Assembly: GCF_030408435.1 (NCBI RefSeq)
Contig: NZ_CP047046.1
Location: 1,222,572 to 1,286,571 of the forward strand
Length of the DNA stretch: 64,000 bases
Reading direction: 5' to 3'
Source of the DNA: Corynebacterium auriscanis
GTDB lineage: Bacteria; Actinomycetota; Actinomycetes; Mycobacteriales; Mycobacteriaceae
The translations under genes and the position numbers were made by a program. A model generated the notes under the pieces. It was not told the DNA's origin. It saw nothing but the letters and a program-made list of their open reading frames with translations, and did not search any database. Below are positions 18,127 to 29,904 of the stretch, piece by piece. Position 1 is the stretch's first letter; each line of letters begins with the position of its first letter.

Positions 18127-18543
18127 TTAGACCGAGAAGCCCAAGTAACGCAACTGCTCACGGCCCTCTTCGTTGATCATCTGCGGGCCCCACGGGGGTG
18201 TCCACACCCAGTTGATACGCATGTCCGTGATCTCGTCGACCCCACCCGTCACAGCGGATTGCGCTTGATCTTCCAGCATGTCGGTCAGAGGACATGCTGG
18301 GGATGTCAGCGTCATATTGATGACGGCCGTCGTGTCCTCGATCCACACGTCGTAGACCAGTCCCAAGTCCACCACATTGATGCCGAGCTCCGGGTCAATC
18401 ACATCGAGCAGACACTCTTCTACTTTCCCAGCCAGTTCTACCTGCTCCTGCGTGGGATTTTCAGGCGGTTGTGGGACGTCGTTGAGCGGTGATGGATCCA
18501 TTTCTGGAGTCGAGGGGTTTTGATTACCATCTTCTGTTGTCAT
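18127..18543 (-). CDS. sufT: Iron-sulfur cluster assembly factor, DUF59/SufT-like
   Basis: A 138-residue MIP18/DUF59 (PaaD-like) protein, last gene of the suf operon, thought to help in maturation of Fe-S proteins. Typical features are the NVVDLGLVYDVWIED strand-helix region, the conserved Cys in SPACPLTDML, and a C-terminal WTPPWGPQM motif. The first 40 residues are acidic and Pro-rich and probably disordered. ATG 18543 is chosen because AAAGGAG lies 8 nt upstream; the longer frame from 18570 would include this ribosome site. It follows sufU after 54 bp. Confidence 0.9.
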   Translation of the reverse strand: MTTEDGNQNPSTPEMDPSPLNDVPQPPENPTQEQVELAGKVEECLLDVIDPELGINVVDLGLVYDVWIEDTTAVINMTLTSPACPLTDMLEDQAQSAVTGGVDEITDMRINWVWTPPWGPQMINEEGREQLRYLGFSV

Positions 18544-18597
18544 AGCGGGTTGCTCCTTTCGCGGGGGCATTACCGTTGTTTCTGGTTACTCGGTTTT

Positions 18598-19055
18598 TTA
18601 TTCCGACGCCGGGCGCTCCACACCCGCATCGATGGACGCTGCTTCGAAGGCCTTCCAACCCAGTAGGGCGCATTTCACGCGGGCTGGGTATTTCGATACA
18701 CCGGAAAAGGCCACGCCATCGCCGATGATTTCGTCATCGCCCTCAAGTTTGCCACGGGACGTCACCATCTTTTCGAACTCTGCAAGCTTGGCGAACGCCT
18801 CCTCAACCGGCTGGCCCACGATCTCTTCAGCCATAACTGACGTGGAAGCTTGGCTGATTGAGCACCCGACCGCATCGTAGGAGACATCTTCGACGGTCTT
18901 GCCGTCGTCGCTGATCTTCACCCGCAATGTGAGCTCATCGCCGCACGAGGTGTTGACGTGGTGAACCTCAGCATCGAAGGGATCGCGCAATCCAGCATGC
19001 TGCGGATGTTTGTAGTGATCCAGGATTACTTCCTGGTACATCTGTTCAAGCTTCA

Positions 19056-19056
<1 letters not shown>
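18598..19056 (-). CDS. sufU: SufU, zinc-dependent sulfur acceptor for SufS
   Basis: A 152-residue SufU protein that accepts persulfide sulfur from the cysteine desulfurase SufS. The expected ligand and acceptor residues are present: Cys38 and Asp40 (SCGDE), Cys65 (GCSISQAS) and Cys129 (KCALLGW). A SufU-type insert of about 18 residues separates the second and third Cys. The stop of sufS and start of sufU overlap as TAATG, indicating translational coupling. Confidence 0.96.
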
Positions 19057-21084
<2,028 letters not shown>

Positions 21085-21135
21085 AATGTGTTCGATGTAC
21101 CTTTCGCTAAGCAAGGGGGGTTACTAGAAGGGCTG

Positions 21136-22341
21136 TTAGAGGACGGTGGTGGACAGCTCTTCTTCCACCTTGGCTTCGAGCTCCTCACGGATGCTTTGCA
21201 GAGGGATGCGCTTGATGACGTCCGTGAAGAATCCGCGCACAATCAGCATCTTGGCCTGGGCCTGTGGGATGCCTCGGGACTGCAAGTAGAACATCTGCTC
21301 GTCATCGAAGCGACCGACGGTGGCAGCGTGTCCCGCACCCACGATTTCACCCGTTTGAATCTCCAGGTTCGGCACGGAGTCTGCGCGTGCGCCGGTGGTC
21401 AGGATCAGGTTGTTGTTCTTTTCGTACGTATCGGTGCCCGTGGCCTCGGGGCGGATCAGTACGTCGCCGATCCAAGCCGTACGGGCTTCGCGGGAACGTG
21501 CTTGCTTTCCGGGCTCACCCTGCAACGCGCCCTTGTACAGCACGTTGGAACGGCAGTTCTTAATGGAGTGATCTACCAGCAACCGCTGCTCGAAGTACTG
21601 ACCCGCATCGGCGAAGTACAGTCCCAGCAACTCAGCGTCGCCGCCAGGTGCGGTATAACGCACGTGCGGTACCGCGCGAACAACTTCGCCACCGAAAGCA
21701 GCATAGTAGTGGCGCACCGTTGCGTCGCGACCAACGAGGATGTGGCTGTTAGACAGGTGCACGCCGTCACGCTTCCAGTCCTCGAAAACCACTACGGTCA
21801 GTTTGGCACCATCGCCGACAACGAATTCCACGTTGTCAGAGTGTGCGCCGGACCCCTGGTAGCGGATGTAGACAACGGCCTCTGCGTGGGTTTCCAGCTC
21901 CACCAACAGGTTGCCATAAGAGACTGCATCCTCACCCGGACCGTCAATGGTGATACTGACGGGCTTGTCGAGGACTGCGTCTTTTTTCACTAGAACGTAG
22001 TCGGCCTGTGACGTGTTTTCCCACGCTTGAGCTGCAGCGCGGTCCACGGGCGCGCCTGCGCGCCCTAAACGGGCATCGTCCCTGTCAATGGTGCTGACCT
22101 GCACAGCATCGGAACCAGCGGTATCCACCGTGATTCGCGTGGCAGTCCTTTCTGCGGCCGAGCCGTCGTGCAGACCACGCAAACGGCGCAGAGGGGTGAA
22201 ACGCCAGTCGTCATCCTTGGCATGGGGAACCTGGAAGTCGTCGGTCTTATAGGAAGTGAAGCGATCTCCCTTGGTTTGGTGACCGGTACCGGCCTTGACC
22301 GGGGTGATCTGTGGTTCGGTTTCCTTTAACTGGGTGGTCAT
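21136..22341 (-). CDS. sufD: SufD subunit of the SufBCD scaffold
   Basis: A 401-residue SufD, a paralogue of SufB that forms the SufBC2D complex. The C-terminal core with VGRFDDEQMFYLQSRGI and MLIVRGFF is diagnostic and parallels the SufB C-terminus. It starts 5 bp after the sufB stop, so the two are co-translated. The N-terminal 130 residues are divergent, as usual for SufD. Confidence 0.95.
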   Translation of the reverse strand: MTTQLKETEPQITPVKAGTGHQTKGDRFTSYKTDDFQVPHAKDDDWRFTPLRRLRGLHDGSAAERTATRITVDTAGSDAVQVSTIDRDDARLGRAGAPVDRAAAQAWENTSQADYVLVKKDAVLDKPVSITIDGPGEDAVSYGNLLVELETHAEAVVYIRYQGSGAHSDNVEFVVGDGAKLTVVVFEDWKRDGVHLSNSHILVGRDATVRHYYAAFGGEVVRAVPHVRYTAPGGDAELLGLYFADAGQYFEQRLLVDHSIKNCRSNVLYKGALQGEPGKQARSREARTAWIGDVLIRPEATGTDTYEKNNNLILTTGARADSVPNLEIQTGEIVGAGHAATVGRFDDEQMFYLQSRGIPQAQAKMLIVRGFFTDVIKRIPLQSIREELEAKVEEELSTTVL

Positions 22342-22346
22342 CTGTC

Positions 22347-23777
22347 TTAACCCACCGATCCTTCCATCTGCAGTTCAATGAGGCGGTTGAGCTCCAAGGC
22401 GTACTCCATTGGCAGCTCCTTGGCGATTGGCTCAACGAATCCGCGCACGATCATGGCCATGGCTTCCTCTTCTTCGATGCCACGGCTCATCAGGTAAAAC
22501 AGCTGATCTTCGCTGACCTGAGAAACGGTGGCCTCGTGGCCCAAAGTGACGTGGTCGTTGCGGATGTCGTTGTATGGATATGTGTCCGAGCGCGAGATGG
22601 AATCGACCAGCAACGCATCACATTCCACGTTGGAGGCACAGTGGTGCGCATTCGCGTGAACTTCAACCAATCCGCGGTACGCTGCACGGCCACCGGACCG
22701 AGCCACAGACTTGGATACGATGTTGGACGACGTGTAGGGCGCGAGGTGCTTCATCTTGGCGCCCGTGTCCTGGAATTGTCCTTCTCCAGCAAAGGCAACG
22801 GACAATACTTCGCCCTTTGCGTGTGGACCCGTCATCCATACGGCTGGGTACTTCATGGTCACCTTGGATCCGATGTTGCCATCGACCCACTCCATGGTGG
22901 CGCCTTCTTCACACTTGGTGCGCTTGGTCACCAAGTTGTACACGTTATTCGACCAGTTCTGGATCGTGGTGTAGCGGCAACGACCACCCTTCTTCACAAC
23001 GATCTCGACCACAGCGGAGTGCAGCGAGTCGGTCTTGTAGATTGGGGCGGTACAGCCCTCAACGTAGTGCACGTAGGCGTCCTCATCCACAATGATCAGG
23101 GTGCGTTCGAACTGGCCCATGTTCTCGGTGTTAATGCGGAAGTAAGCCTGCAGCGGAATATCCACGTGCACGCCCTTGGGGACGTAGATGAAGGAGCCAC
23201 CGGACCACACTGCGGTATTCAGCGCGGAGAACTTGTTATCGCCGGAGGGGATAACTGTGCCGAAGTACTCTTCAAACAGCTCTGGGTATTCGCGTAGACC
23301 GGTATCGGTGTCCACGAAAATAACGCCCTGGCTTTCAAGGTCCTCACGAATCTGGTGGTACACAACCTCAGACTCGTACTGCGCGGCCACACCGGCAACC
23401 AAGCGCTGGCGCTCGGCCTCCGGGATGCCCAGCTTGTCGTAGGTGTTCTTGATGTCCTCTGGCAGATCCTCCCAGCTGGTGGCCTGCTTTTCGGTGGACC
23501 GAACGAAGTACTTGATGTTGTCGAAATCGATGCCCGACAGGTCAGCACCCCACGTTGGCATGGGCTTCTTGTCGAAGATGTCGAGTGCCTTCAGGCGGCG
23601 CTCCAGCATCCATTCTGGTTCGCTCTTCTTTGCGGAGATGTCGCGCACGACCTCTTCGCTCAGGCCACGGCGTGCACTCGCACCCGCGTCGTCCTTATCG
23701 TGCCAGCCGTAGCCGTAGGCACCGATGGAATTGATGATCTCTTCATCTGACTGTGGTTTTTGTGCAGCTTGAGTCAT
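22347..23777 (-). CDS. sufB: SufB, Fe-S cluster scaffold
   Basis: A 476-residue scaffold subunit on which nascent [4Fe-4S] clusters form. Strong family motifs: [33 protein letters not shown] (a conserved Cys region), and [21 protein letters not shown] near the end. No intein interrupts it, unlike SufB in M. tuberculosis. It follows sufR after 4 bp and precedes sufD, so it is the first structural gene of the operon. Confidence 0.97.
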   Translation of the reverse strand: MTQAAQKPQSDEEIINSIGAYGYGWHDKDDAGASARRGLSEEVVRDISAKKSEPEWMLERRLKALDIFDKKPMPTWGADLSGIDFDNIKYFVRSTEKQATSWEDLPEDIKNTYDKLGIPEAERQRLVAGVAAQYESEVVYHQIREDLESQGVIFVDTDTGLREYPELFEEYFGTVIPSGDNKFSALNTAVWSGGSFIYVPKGVHVDIPLQAYFRINTENMGQFERTLIIVDEDAYVHYVEGCTAPIYKTDSLHSAVVEIVVKKGGRCRYTTIQNWSNNVYNLVTKRTKCEEGATMEWVDGNIGSKVTMKYPAVWMTGPHAKGEVLSVAFAGEGQFQDTGAKMKHLAPYTSSNIVSKSVARSGGRAAYRGLVEVHANAHHCASNVECDALLVDSISRSDTYPYNDIRNDHVTLGHEATVSQVSEDQLFYLMSRGIEEEEAMAMIVRGFVEPIAKELPMEYALELNRLIELQMEGSVG

Positions 23778-23781
23778 AACT

Positions 23782-24459
23782 TTATTTCTCCTTCGTAGCT
23801 GAAGGGTGAACGGTTGTCAGCGGAATATGGGTGGTGCAAATACCGTTGCCATCGGCGATCGTGGCCAAAGGTTGGGTATGTTGACCGAGTAGCTCCGCAA
23901 CCACCCGGTGTTCCGCCGCACAGAGCTCGGGAAACTCTTGCGCGACATCCTGGATTGGGCAGTGATGGCGACAGATTTGCACACCACCGGCGGCGTGCCC
24001 CACGGTAGCAGCGTATCCGCGTTCGGTGAGCGCCTTAGCGATCGCTTGGGCGCGCTCCTCCACATCGCCATCTGCTTGCGGTTCTGCACTCGCCGGTAGG
24101 TCACCGAGGACCTCGGCTATGCGCTTGGCCGCAAAATCTTCCACCGCCGCTTCGCCTCCAGCATCTTTCAATGCTTGCAACGCAAGCAGCGCCAGACTGT
24201 CGTAATCATGCCCGAACTGCGCACGGCCTTCGTGCGTGAGACGGAACAACTTCGCTGGTCGACCGCGCTGGCCGGATCGTGGAGCATCCACGGCCTCTGC
24301 CAGCCCATCAGCAACGACGTTATCCAAGTGGCGTCGAACACCGGCTGTGCTGAAGTCAAAGACTTCGGCGATATCAGCAGCGCTCGTAGCACCGTTGCGC
24401 AGTAAGTGCAGCAAGATGCGGTGGCGGGTGTCTCCGTCAACGGGCCTATTTGTCTCCAT
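23782..24459 (-). CDS. sufR: SufR, Fe-S-sensing repressor of the suf operon
   Basis: A 225-residue winged-helix regulator. HTH region [22 protein letters not shown] (about residues 17-38) and a C-terminal cluster-binding stretch with [10 protein letters not shown] and a further Cys in FPELCAAEH. SufR proteins carry a [4Fe-4S] cluster and repress suf genes when iron-sulfur supply is sufficient. It is the first gene of sufRBDCSUT; ATG 24459 is preceded by GGAAGAAGG. Palindromes in the upstream region (24576-24594 and 24616-24634) are candidate targets for SufR and DtxR. Confidence 0.94.
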   Translation of the reverse strand: METNRPVDGDTRHRILLHLLRNGATSAADIAEVFDFSTAGVRRHLDNVVADGLAEAVDAPRSGQRGRPAKLFRLTHEGRAQFGHDYDSLALLALQALKDAGGEAAVEDFAAKRIAEVLGDLPASAEPQADGDVEERAQAIAKALTERGYAATVGHAAGGVQICRHHCPIQDVAQEFPELCAAEHRVVAELLGQHTQPLATIADGNGICTTHIPLTTVHPSATKEK

Positions 24460-24575
24460 TGAGCGTTGTCACCTTCTTCCTCATTCCGTACCGCCGTTGC
24501 CACCTCGGCTTGTGTGAGCGTGTGGTGAACGCACTCAGCCACATAAGTCACTCAGTGCATTCCCCTGTCATGATT

Positions 24576-24594
24576 AGACAACACGAGTGTGTCT
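24576..24594. promoter_or_regulatory. Palindrome AGACA-N9-TGTCT, candidate SufR operator
   Basis: AGACA (24576-24580) and TGTCT (24590-24594) are inverted around an internal ACAC..GTGT-like centre, 116 bp upstream of the sufR start, where the suf promoter should be. The SufR assignment rests on position and symmetry. Confidence 0.4.
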
Positions 24595-24615
24595 TAAATA
24601 ATTCCCTCTGTCCAC

Positions 24616-24634
24616 TAAGGTAAACCTATTTAGG
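24616..24634. promoter_or_regulatory. DtxR-like box upstream of suf
   Basis: The half AAGGTAAACCTA fits the core of the DtxR box (AGGTNANCCTA), while the second half is degenerate. DtxR is the corynebacterial iron regulator and is reported to influence the suf operon in C. glutamicum. Site and function are tentative. Confidence 0.4.
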
Positions 24635-24636
24635 CC

Positions 24637-24756
24637 CGCTAGCTGGGTTTTATTAATACTCGCGGGTGTAGCGTGGGGCTATCAGGATGTTGCCTTATGT
24701 ACCGCCGTCGTTCGCTAGCTGGGCTTTACCAATACCCGCGGGTGTAGCGCGGGGCC
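24637..24756. repeat. Pair of 44-bp direct repeats between sufR and mptB
   Basis: The copies at 24637-24680 and 24713-24756 are aligned without gaps and differ at six positions, all T in the first and C in the second. Each begins CGCTAGCTGGG, contains CGCGGGTG and ends near TAGCG, so it can form a weak hairpin (CGCTA/TAGCG). They occupy much of the 384-bp region between the divergent sufR and mptB genes, which otherwise holds the two promoters. Confidence 0.85.
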
Positions 24757-24829
24757 ACCTTTTCGGGCCGGTGGTCACCCCTTTACGTTCATTGGCGTGG
24801 TGGTCGTCGCCGGTGTCGCACTCGCCCAC

Positions 24830-24844
24830 TACACTTTGCAACCA
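24830..24844 (+). promoter_or_regulatory. -10 box of leaderless mptB
   Basis: TACACT at 24830-24835 lies 8 nt before ATG 24844, placing the transcription start at or next to the start codon. No ribosome site is present. Confidence 0.55.
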
Positions 24845-26640
24845 TGAACCAGGCTGACTCGAACTCCACTCCGGTTGATGCCGCGGGTCAGCGTGGCGTC
24901 GATCAGAAGAAAGCCCCTCGCTCCCCACACCCCGGCTCCATCCGTGAGACCCTGCCACGCCTTGGGCATGCAGGCTCCCGTGCGGCCTTGTTGCATGCTC
25001 CACCGGTCGACGGGCCTGGGGTTCTTTTTGGTTCCGACGCCCAACTGGATTCGGCTTCATCCCACCCCGTGGCGAAACTGCAGCCCCACCACGTGCTGCG
25101 TTTGCGTTTGTCTACATGGCTGGGATGCTTAGGAACAGTCATGGTGGCTCTCGGTGGACTGGGCGCGGGCGCGTTCCCCGTTGTGGACAACCCGTATTGG
25201 AATTTGCCGCTGGGATCATTCCTCTCGCGTTTGTTACACACCTCGACTGTTGCTGTATTCCTGGGAATTGGAGCGCTGGTGGTGGCATGGCTGCTGCTCA
25301 CACCCTTTGCGTTACCGCCGTCCAGGAATTCACGGCGCCGATATACCTACCTGGTACCGGAACGCACACTATGGCGCATCCTGGCCTGTTGGGTTGTGCC
25401 CATCTTGTTTACCGCGCCCATGTTTACGCAGGATATCTACTCATATCTAGCCCAGGGTGCTATCGCGGCCAAAGGAATGGACCCGTATGCTGCGGGGCCT
25501 GTTGACTTGCTGGGGATTCAGGATCCCCTGGCTAGATCTGTGCCATTGCTGTGGGCGCATTCCCCTGCTCCCTACGGTCCGGTCGCACTGGGGTATTCCG
25601 CTGTTATTAGCTTGGTGACGGGCAATTCAATTCTCGGAGGAATAATCGCCCACCGCTTGGTCTCTTTGCTCGGCATTGTGCTGGCCGGGTGGGCCTTGGT
25701 GCGATTGGCCCGTCGCTGCGCTGTGCCCGGGCAAGCGGCACTGTGGCTCGGCATACTCAACCCACTGGTGATCCTGCACCTCATCGGAGGCATCCACAAT
25801 GAGTCAGTGATGATGGGCCTGCTGCTGGCTGGCATGGAATTGGTGTTGCGTGGCACGGACAGCGAATCCCGCCCGATGGCCAGCCGGTGGATCCTGCTTG
25901 TATTGGGGCTTACCCTGATTACCGGAGCGGGGTTAGTCAAGGTGACAGCGCTGATGGGATTGGGTTTCGCCGGGGTCGCCATCGCCCGGTGGTTCGGCGG
26001 AAGCTGGTTGGACCTGGGGAAAGCCGCAGCTTTAACGGTGACTATTGCTGCCGTGACGGCAGTCGTAGTTTCCCTGGGAACGGGGGTCGGGTTCGGCTGG
26101 GCAACAGCTCAAGGTGGGGCGGCTGAGGTGATCTCGTGGATGTCCATATCTTCTGTACTGGGCCTAGCCAGTAGCCTCCTAGGCATGCTTTTGGGGTTGG
26201 GGGACCATCAGCAATCCGCCCTGGCGGTGGCCCGGTTACTTGGATTGCTAGTGGGAATAGGCTGGGTAATCCGTATGCTCTTTGCATCCTTCCGGGGCCG
26301 TATCCACCCGGTAGGAGGATTGGGTGTGGCTACCTTCTTCCTCGTGGTCTTCTTCCCCGTCGTGCATCCGTGGTACTTGCTCTGGGCCATTTTGCCGTTG
26401 GCAGCATGGGCTAACCGGCATTTCTTTCACGTTTTCGCGGTGGGTTATTCCGTCGCATTCAGTTTCTTTATTCTGCCCCGGGGCCTTAGCTTGCCCCCTG
26501 GCACCGTGGTGTACATCTATGTGATGTCCGCTGGGTTGTTCTTGCTCTTGGCGCTGGTGCTATTGCACCTAGTTCGAACCCGACCGCACTTGCGTGAATC
26601 CCTGTTCTTTGACGACCGCTCGGCAATGGAACGGTCGTAA
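24844..26640 (+). CDS. mptB: MptB-like alpha-1,6-mannopyranosyltransferase
   Basis: A 598-residue GT-C type membrane glycosyltransferase with about 12-13 hydrophobic segments after an 80-residue polar N-terminus. It is expected to use polyprenyl-phosphomannose outside the membrane to start or extend the alpha-1,6-mannan core of lipomannan and lipoarabinomannan. Acidic residues after the second membrane segment (FTQDIYSYLAQGA) fit the GT-C catalytic loop. The position next to suf and an ABC exporter is as in C. glutamicum (cg1766 region, from memory). The start is supported by the leaderless promoter. Confidence 0.85.
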   Translation: MNQADSNSTPVDAAGQRGVDQKKAPRSPHPGSIRETLPRLGHAGSRAALLHAPPVDGPGVLFGSDAQLDSASSHPVAKLQPHHVLRLRLSTWLGCLGTVMVALGGLGAGAFPVVDNPYWNLPLGSFLSRLLHTSTVAVFLGIGALVVAWLLLTPFALPPSRNSRRRYTYLVPERTLWRILACWVVPILFTAPMFTQDIYSYLAQGAIAAKGMDPYAAGPVDLLGIQDPLARSVPLLWAHSPAPYGPVALGYSAVISLVTGNSILGGIIAHRLVSLLGIVLAGWALVRLARRCAVPGQAALWLGILNPLVILHLIGGIHNESVMMGLLLAGMELVLRGTDSESRPMASRWILLVLGLTLITGAGLVKVTALMGLGFAGVAIARWFGGSWLDLGKAAALTVTIAAVTAVVVSLGTGVGFGWATAQGGAAEVISWMSISSVLGLASSLLGMLLGLGDHQQSALAVARLLGLLVGIGWVIRMLFASFRGRIHPVGGLGVATFFLVVFFPVVHPWYLLWAILPLAAWANRHFFHVFAVGYSVAFSFFILPRGLSLPPGTVVYIYVMSAGLFLLLALVLLHLVRTRPHLRESLFFDDRSAMERS

Positions 26641-26790
26641 CAATGCCTTTGAGAAGAGCGCCCGGCTGGATCGCCTAGAACGGCTGTTTCCAGCCTCTCG
26701 AACAGGCCCGAGGTGTTTCCTGAACTGGCGTGCAGCCCAATCCGATCGCCTGTTAGCTACCTCGCGTCTGCCACATGTCTGGGCACGACC

Positions 26791-26805
26791 TAGACTGAAT
26801 CATTG
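26791..26805 (+). promoter_or_regulatory. -10 box of the leaderless ABC ATPase gene
   Basis: TAGACT (26791-26796) lies 8 nt before GTG 26805, with no ribosome site between them. The pattern equals that of several other genes here. Confidence 0.55.
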
Positions 26806-27842
26806 TGAACACGGCAGAACCTTCATCCCAGACCATCCTGCAATTGGATAACGTGGTCAAGAAGTTCGGCGCAACCGTTGCAGTCGATCACCTGAGCCTG
26901 CACGTAAATGCGGGCGAAGTAGTCTCAATCCTCGGCCCTAATGGCGCCGGTAAAACCACCACGATCGAAATGTGCGAAGGTTTCGGCTCCCCCGATTCTG
27001 GAACCGTCCGTGTATTTGGCCTTGATCCATCCACGAATTCCGATGAGGTTCGTGCACGCATAGGCGTGATGCTCCAAGGCGGTGGTGCTTATCCAGGTAT
27101 CCGAGTGGGTGAAATGATTCGGTTGGTGGCCAGCTACTACGACAACCCATTGGATCCCGGCTGGCTAATGGAGACCGTGGGGTTGACCAAGCACGCGAAA
27201 ACCCCTTACCGCCGACTGTCGGGTGGCCAACAGCAGCGCTTATCACTGGCGTGCGCACTAGTCGGGCGCCCCGAGCTGGTCTTCTTGGATGAACCAACCG
27301 CGGGCTTGGACGCCCAATCTCGCCTAGCCGTCTGGGAATTGATTCGAGCCCTGCGGCGCGATGGTGCCTCCGTGGTCCTCACCACTCATCTCATGGATGA
27401 AGCTGAGAACCTATCCGACCGAATCTACATCATCGATCGTGGCCAACTAGTGGCTGGCGGCACCACCGAGCAGATCATCAGCGGTGAAGTTGGGTCACTG
27501 CGAACCGATATACGGAACGAGAATCGGGCGGAGCGTGGCGTCGAGATTAAAAAACAGACGCAAAACCCACCCCGGCGTGTGACGTTCCAGTTGGCTGACT
27601 CGCAACGGGATGTGCAATGGTTGGCGCAGGCCGTGCGAGAAGAGCTGGACGAGTCGAAGGTTGAAATGACCGCCACTCGGCCTGGCTGGTGGGAGCTTAA
27701 GCACCTGGACGTAACCCCAGCAGCATTGGCGCTGCTGACCGCGAAGTTTGCCGAGCATGACATCTTGATCCGCAGCATCGAAGTGGATAAGCGCAGCTTG
27801 GAGGATGTTTTCTTGGATATCACCGGAAGGGAAATGCGATAA
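26805..27842 (+). CDS. ABC-2 type exporter, ATP-binding subunit
   Basis: A 345-residue ABC ATPase of the DrrA-like export type. Walker A GPNGAGKTT, signature LSGGQQQRLSLA, Walker B LVFLDEPTAGLD, and a C-terminal extension of about 120 residues common in this group. It pairs with the permease gene that starts immediately after its stop codon. The exported substrate is unknown. The pair lies between mptB and ctaA, as in C. glutamicum, so cell-envelope or haem-related export are both possible guesses. Start GTG 26805. Confidence 0.93.
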   Translation: MNTAEPSSQTILQLDNVVKKFGATVAVDHLSLHVNAGEVVSILGPNGAGKTTTIEMCEGFGSPDSGTVRVFGLDPSTNSDEVRARIGVMLQGGGAYPGIRVGEMIRLVASYYDNPLDPGWLMETVGLTKHAKTPYRRLSGGQQQRLSLACALVGRPELVFLDEPTAGLDAQSRLAVWELIRALRRDGASVVLTTHLMDEAENLSDRIYIIDRGQLVAGGTTEQIISGEVGSLRTDIRNENRAERGVEIKKQTQNPPRRVTFQLADSQRDVQWLAQAVREELDESKVEMTATRPGWWELKHLDVTPAALALLTAKFAEHDILIRSIEVDKRSLEDVFLDITGREMR

Positions 27843-28643
27843 ATGAACACGCACGAAGCCCAGCGGTTCCCCGTGGATACTTTCACTCCAGCACCGCGAC
27901 TGGCAAAGTCCAGCAAGATCGTGGCGGCACAGGCAAAAATCGAAGCATTGCTGTTCCTCCGGCATGGAGAACAACAACTGCTGTCCATGGTGATCCCGGT
28001 GGCAATGCTCGTGGGGCTATCCCTATTCCGAGTGAACGACCTCGCGGACCCCGTGCAGCGCATTTTCCCGATGACGTTGGCAATCGCCGTGATGGGCGCC
28101 GGATTCACGGGGCAAGCCATCGCGGTTGCTTTTGACCGCCGATATGGCGCACTGAAGAGGATTGGTGCTAGCGGAGTGCCAACATGGGCGCTGATTGGCG
28201 GCAAAGTAGCGGCGGTGACCGTGGTCGTGATGCTCCAGGTGTTGGTGCTGTCGGTGGTGGCCGTGGTTCTGGGCTGGGAACCCAGCTGGGGCACGGTGCC
28301 GGGGGGTCTCATCATGCTGGTGCTGGGAGTGACCACGTTCACCAGTGCCGGGCTGCTACTAGGAGGCACATTAAGCTCAGAGATGGTCCTGGCACTGGCC
28401 AATACCATTTGGTTCGTGTTGCTAGGAACGGCTGTATATGTGGCGATGATGGGTGACAACCTAGCTACGGTCCCACGCTATGCGCTGATGATGATTCCAT
28501 CCGTGGCTTTATCGGAGGGTTTTCACTCCGCCGTGACAGGTGGTGGGGTGAACATGTGGGCTGTAGCAGTGCTATTGGTGTGGACTTTCTTTGGGGTGAT
28601 TGCTGCGCGGAGATTCTTCCGGTTCACGATGGAAAGCGATTAA
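27843..28643 (+). CDS. ABC-2 type exporter, permease subunit
   Basis: A 266-residue integral membrane protein with about six hydrophobic segments between residues 45 and 260, typical of ABC-2 transporter permeases. The start ATG directly abuts the stop of the ATPase gene, showing co-translation. No substrate can be inferred. Confidence 0.9.
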   Translation: MNTHEAQRFPVDTFTPAPRLAKSSKIVAAQAKIEALLFLRHGEQQLLSMVIPVAMLVGLSLFRVNDLADPVQRIFPMTLAIAVMGAGFTGQAIAVAFDRRYGALKRIGASGVPTWALIGGKVAAVTVVVMLQVLVLSVVAVVLGWEPSWGTVPGGLIMLVLGVTTFTSAGLLLGGTLSSEMVLALANTIWFVLLGTAVYVAMMGDNLATVPRYALMMIPSVALSEGFHSAVTGGGVNMWAVAVLLVWTFFGVIAARRFFRFTMESD

Positions 28644-28676
28644 CGAACCGTACCTCGGCTGCGTTAGTCTGAGCTT

Positions 28677-29750
28677 GTGATTCAAATGATGCAAGATCGT
28701 GTGGCTCGGGAATCCAATTCCTTCCTCAAGGCACTCGTAGCTTTGTACAGCTGGGTGCACAGGATGGACCGTAAGTTCGGGTTGCCCAAGCCCGTCCAGG
28801 TCCCTTCGATCCACCGGCAGCGCCTCTTCGCTATTATTTTGTTGATATGCCAAACGGGCATCACGTTCACGGGAGCTCTCGTGCGCGTGACGGGCTCCGG
28901 ATTGGGCTGTGACACGTGGCCGCAGTGCCATCCCGGTTCACTTTTTCCGGTCGCCGGCGCTGCGCCTTGGATCCACCAAGCCATCGAGTTTGGCAACCGG
29001 ATGTTGACATTCGTTCTGGTTATCGCAGCCCTCGTGACCTTCATTAGCGTGATCCGAGCCGCACGGAGAAACGCCATCTTGCACCTAGCATTTTTCCAAG
29101 GTATCGGCATCATCATTCAGGCCGTGCTGGGCGGCATCTCGGTGCGCATGGATCTGGCGTGGTGGACAGTAGCCATGCACTTCCTGCCGTCGATGCTGCT
29201 GGTGTTGCTGGCCGCCCGGTTAGTGATCCGCATTGGGGAGCCCGATGACGGCACGCTGTACTACCAGATGCCTCGCCCGCTCATCATTTCCACCAACGCG
29301 GCGACCGCATTGCTGGGTATCACACTGTTCACCGGCACTCTAGTGACCGGCTCCGGCCCACACGCTGGCGATGCTGCGGTTTTACCTGAGCACCGTTTGC
29401 AGGTGCCTCTCGTAGAGATCGCGCACATTCACGCTCACTCGATGTACCTCTACCTGGGCTTGATCCTGGGGCTGGTGGCCGGCCTGTTCACGATCAAGGC
29501 CAATCGTGATGTTCGGAAGGCGGCGTTGTGCGTAGTGGCCGCTATCGTCTTCCAAGGCATCGTTGGTATCGCGCAATACTGGATGGGCGTACCGCGGTGG
29601 ACTGTCCCCATTCACGTCATCGGCTCGGGTATTCTGACCGCCCTGATGGGTTTCCTGTGGTCGTTGACTGCGCGTCTTTCTGGGGGCGACGCCACACTGT
29701 GCGGTTCTGTCGAAGCTGACCAGGAGCAAGTCCTCAGCTACGACAGCTAG
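28677..29750 (+). CDS. ctaA: Haem A synthase (COX15/CtaA)
   Basis: A 357-residue membrane protein of the CtaA/Cox15 family, which oxidises haem O to haem A for cytochrome aa3 oxidase. Eight hydrophobic segments and conserved motifs GALVRVTGSGLGCDTWPQC (with a Cys pair), IHQAIEFGNR and IHAHSMYLYLG show the haem-ligand histidines. GTG 28677 follows TAGTCT (28665-28670) by 6 nt, again a leaderless pattern. It is followed by a noncoding repeat region and then by convergent ctaB. Confidence 0.95.
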   Translation: MIQMMQDRVARESNSFLKALVALYSWVHRMDRKFGLPKPVQVPSIHRQRLFAIILLICQTGITFTGALVRVTGSGLGCDTWPQCHPGSLFPVAGAAPWIHQAIEFGNRMLTFVLVIAALVTFISVIRAARRNAILHLAFFQGIGIIIQAVLGGISVRMDLAWWTVAMHFLPSMLLVLLAARLVIRIGEPDDGTLYYQMPRPLIISTNAATALLGITLFTGTLVTGSGPHAGDAAVLPEHRLQVPLVEIAHIHAHSMYLYLGLILGLVAGLFTIKANRDVRKAALCVVAAIVFQGIVGIAQYWMGVPRWTVPIHVIGSGILTALMGFLWSLTARLSGGDATLCGSVEADQEQVLSYDS

Positions 29751-29904
29751 CCGAATAGCCCTCTCGGGGCCGGCGGGGCCCCGCTGGCAGTTTGCAGGCT
29801 GCTGATCCGATTTTCCTGCTGATCTTGAGCGCCCCCGGTTTGCCTGCCGCCGATAACGTACGGCGTGGGGCGGGGTGCCTGCCGCCCGCAAGCTAGTTCA
29901 CACA

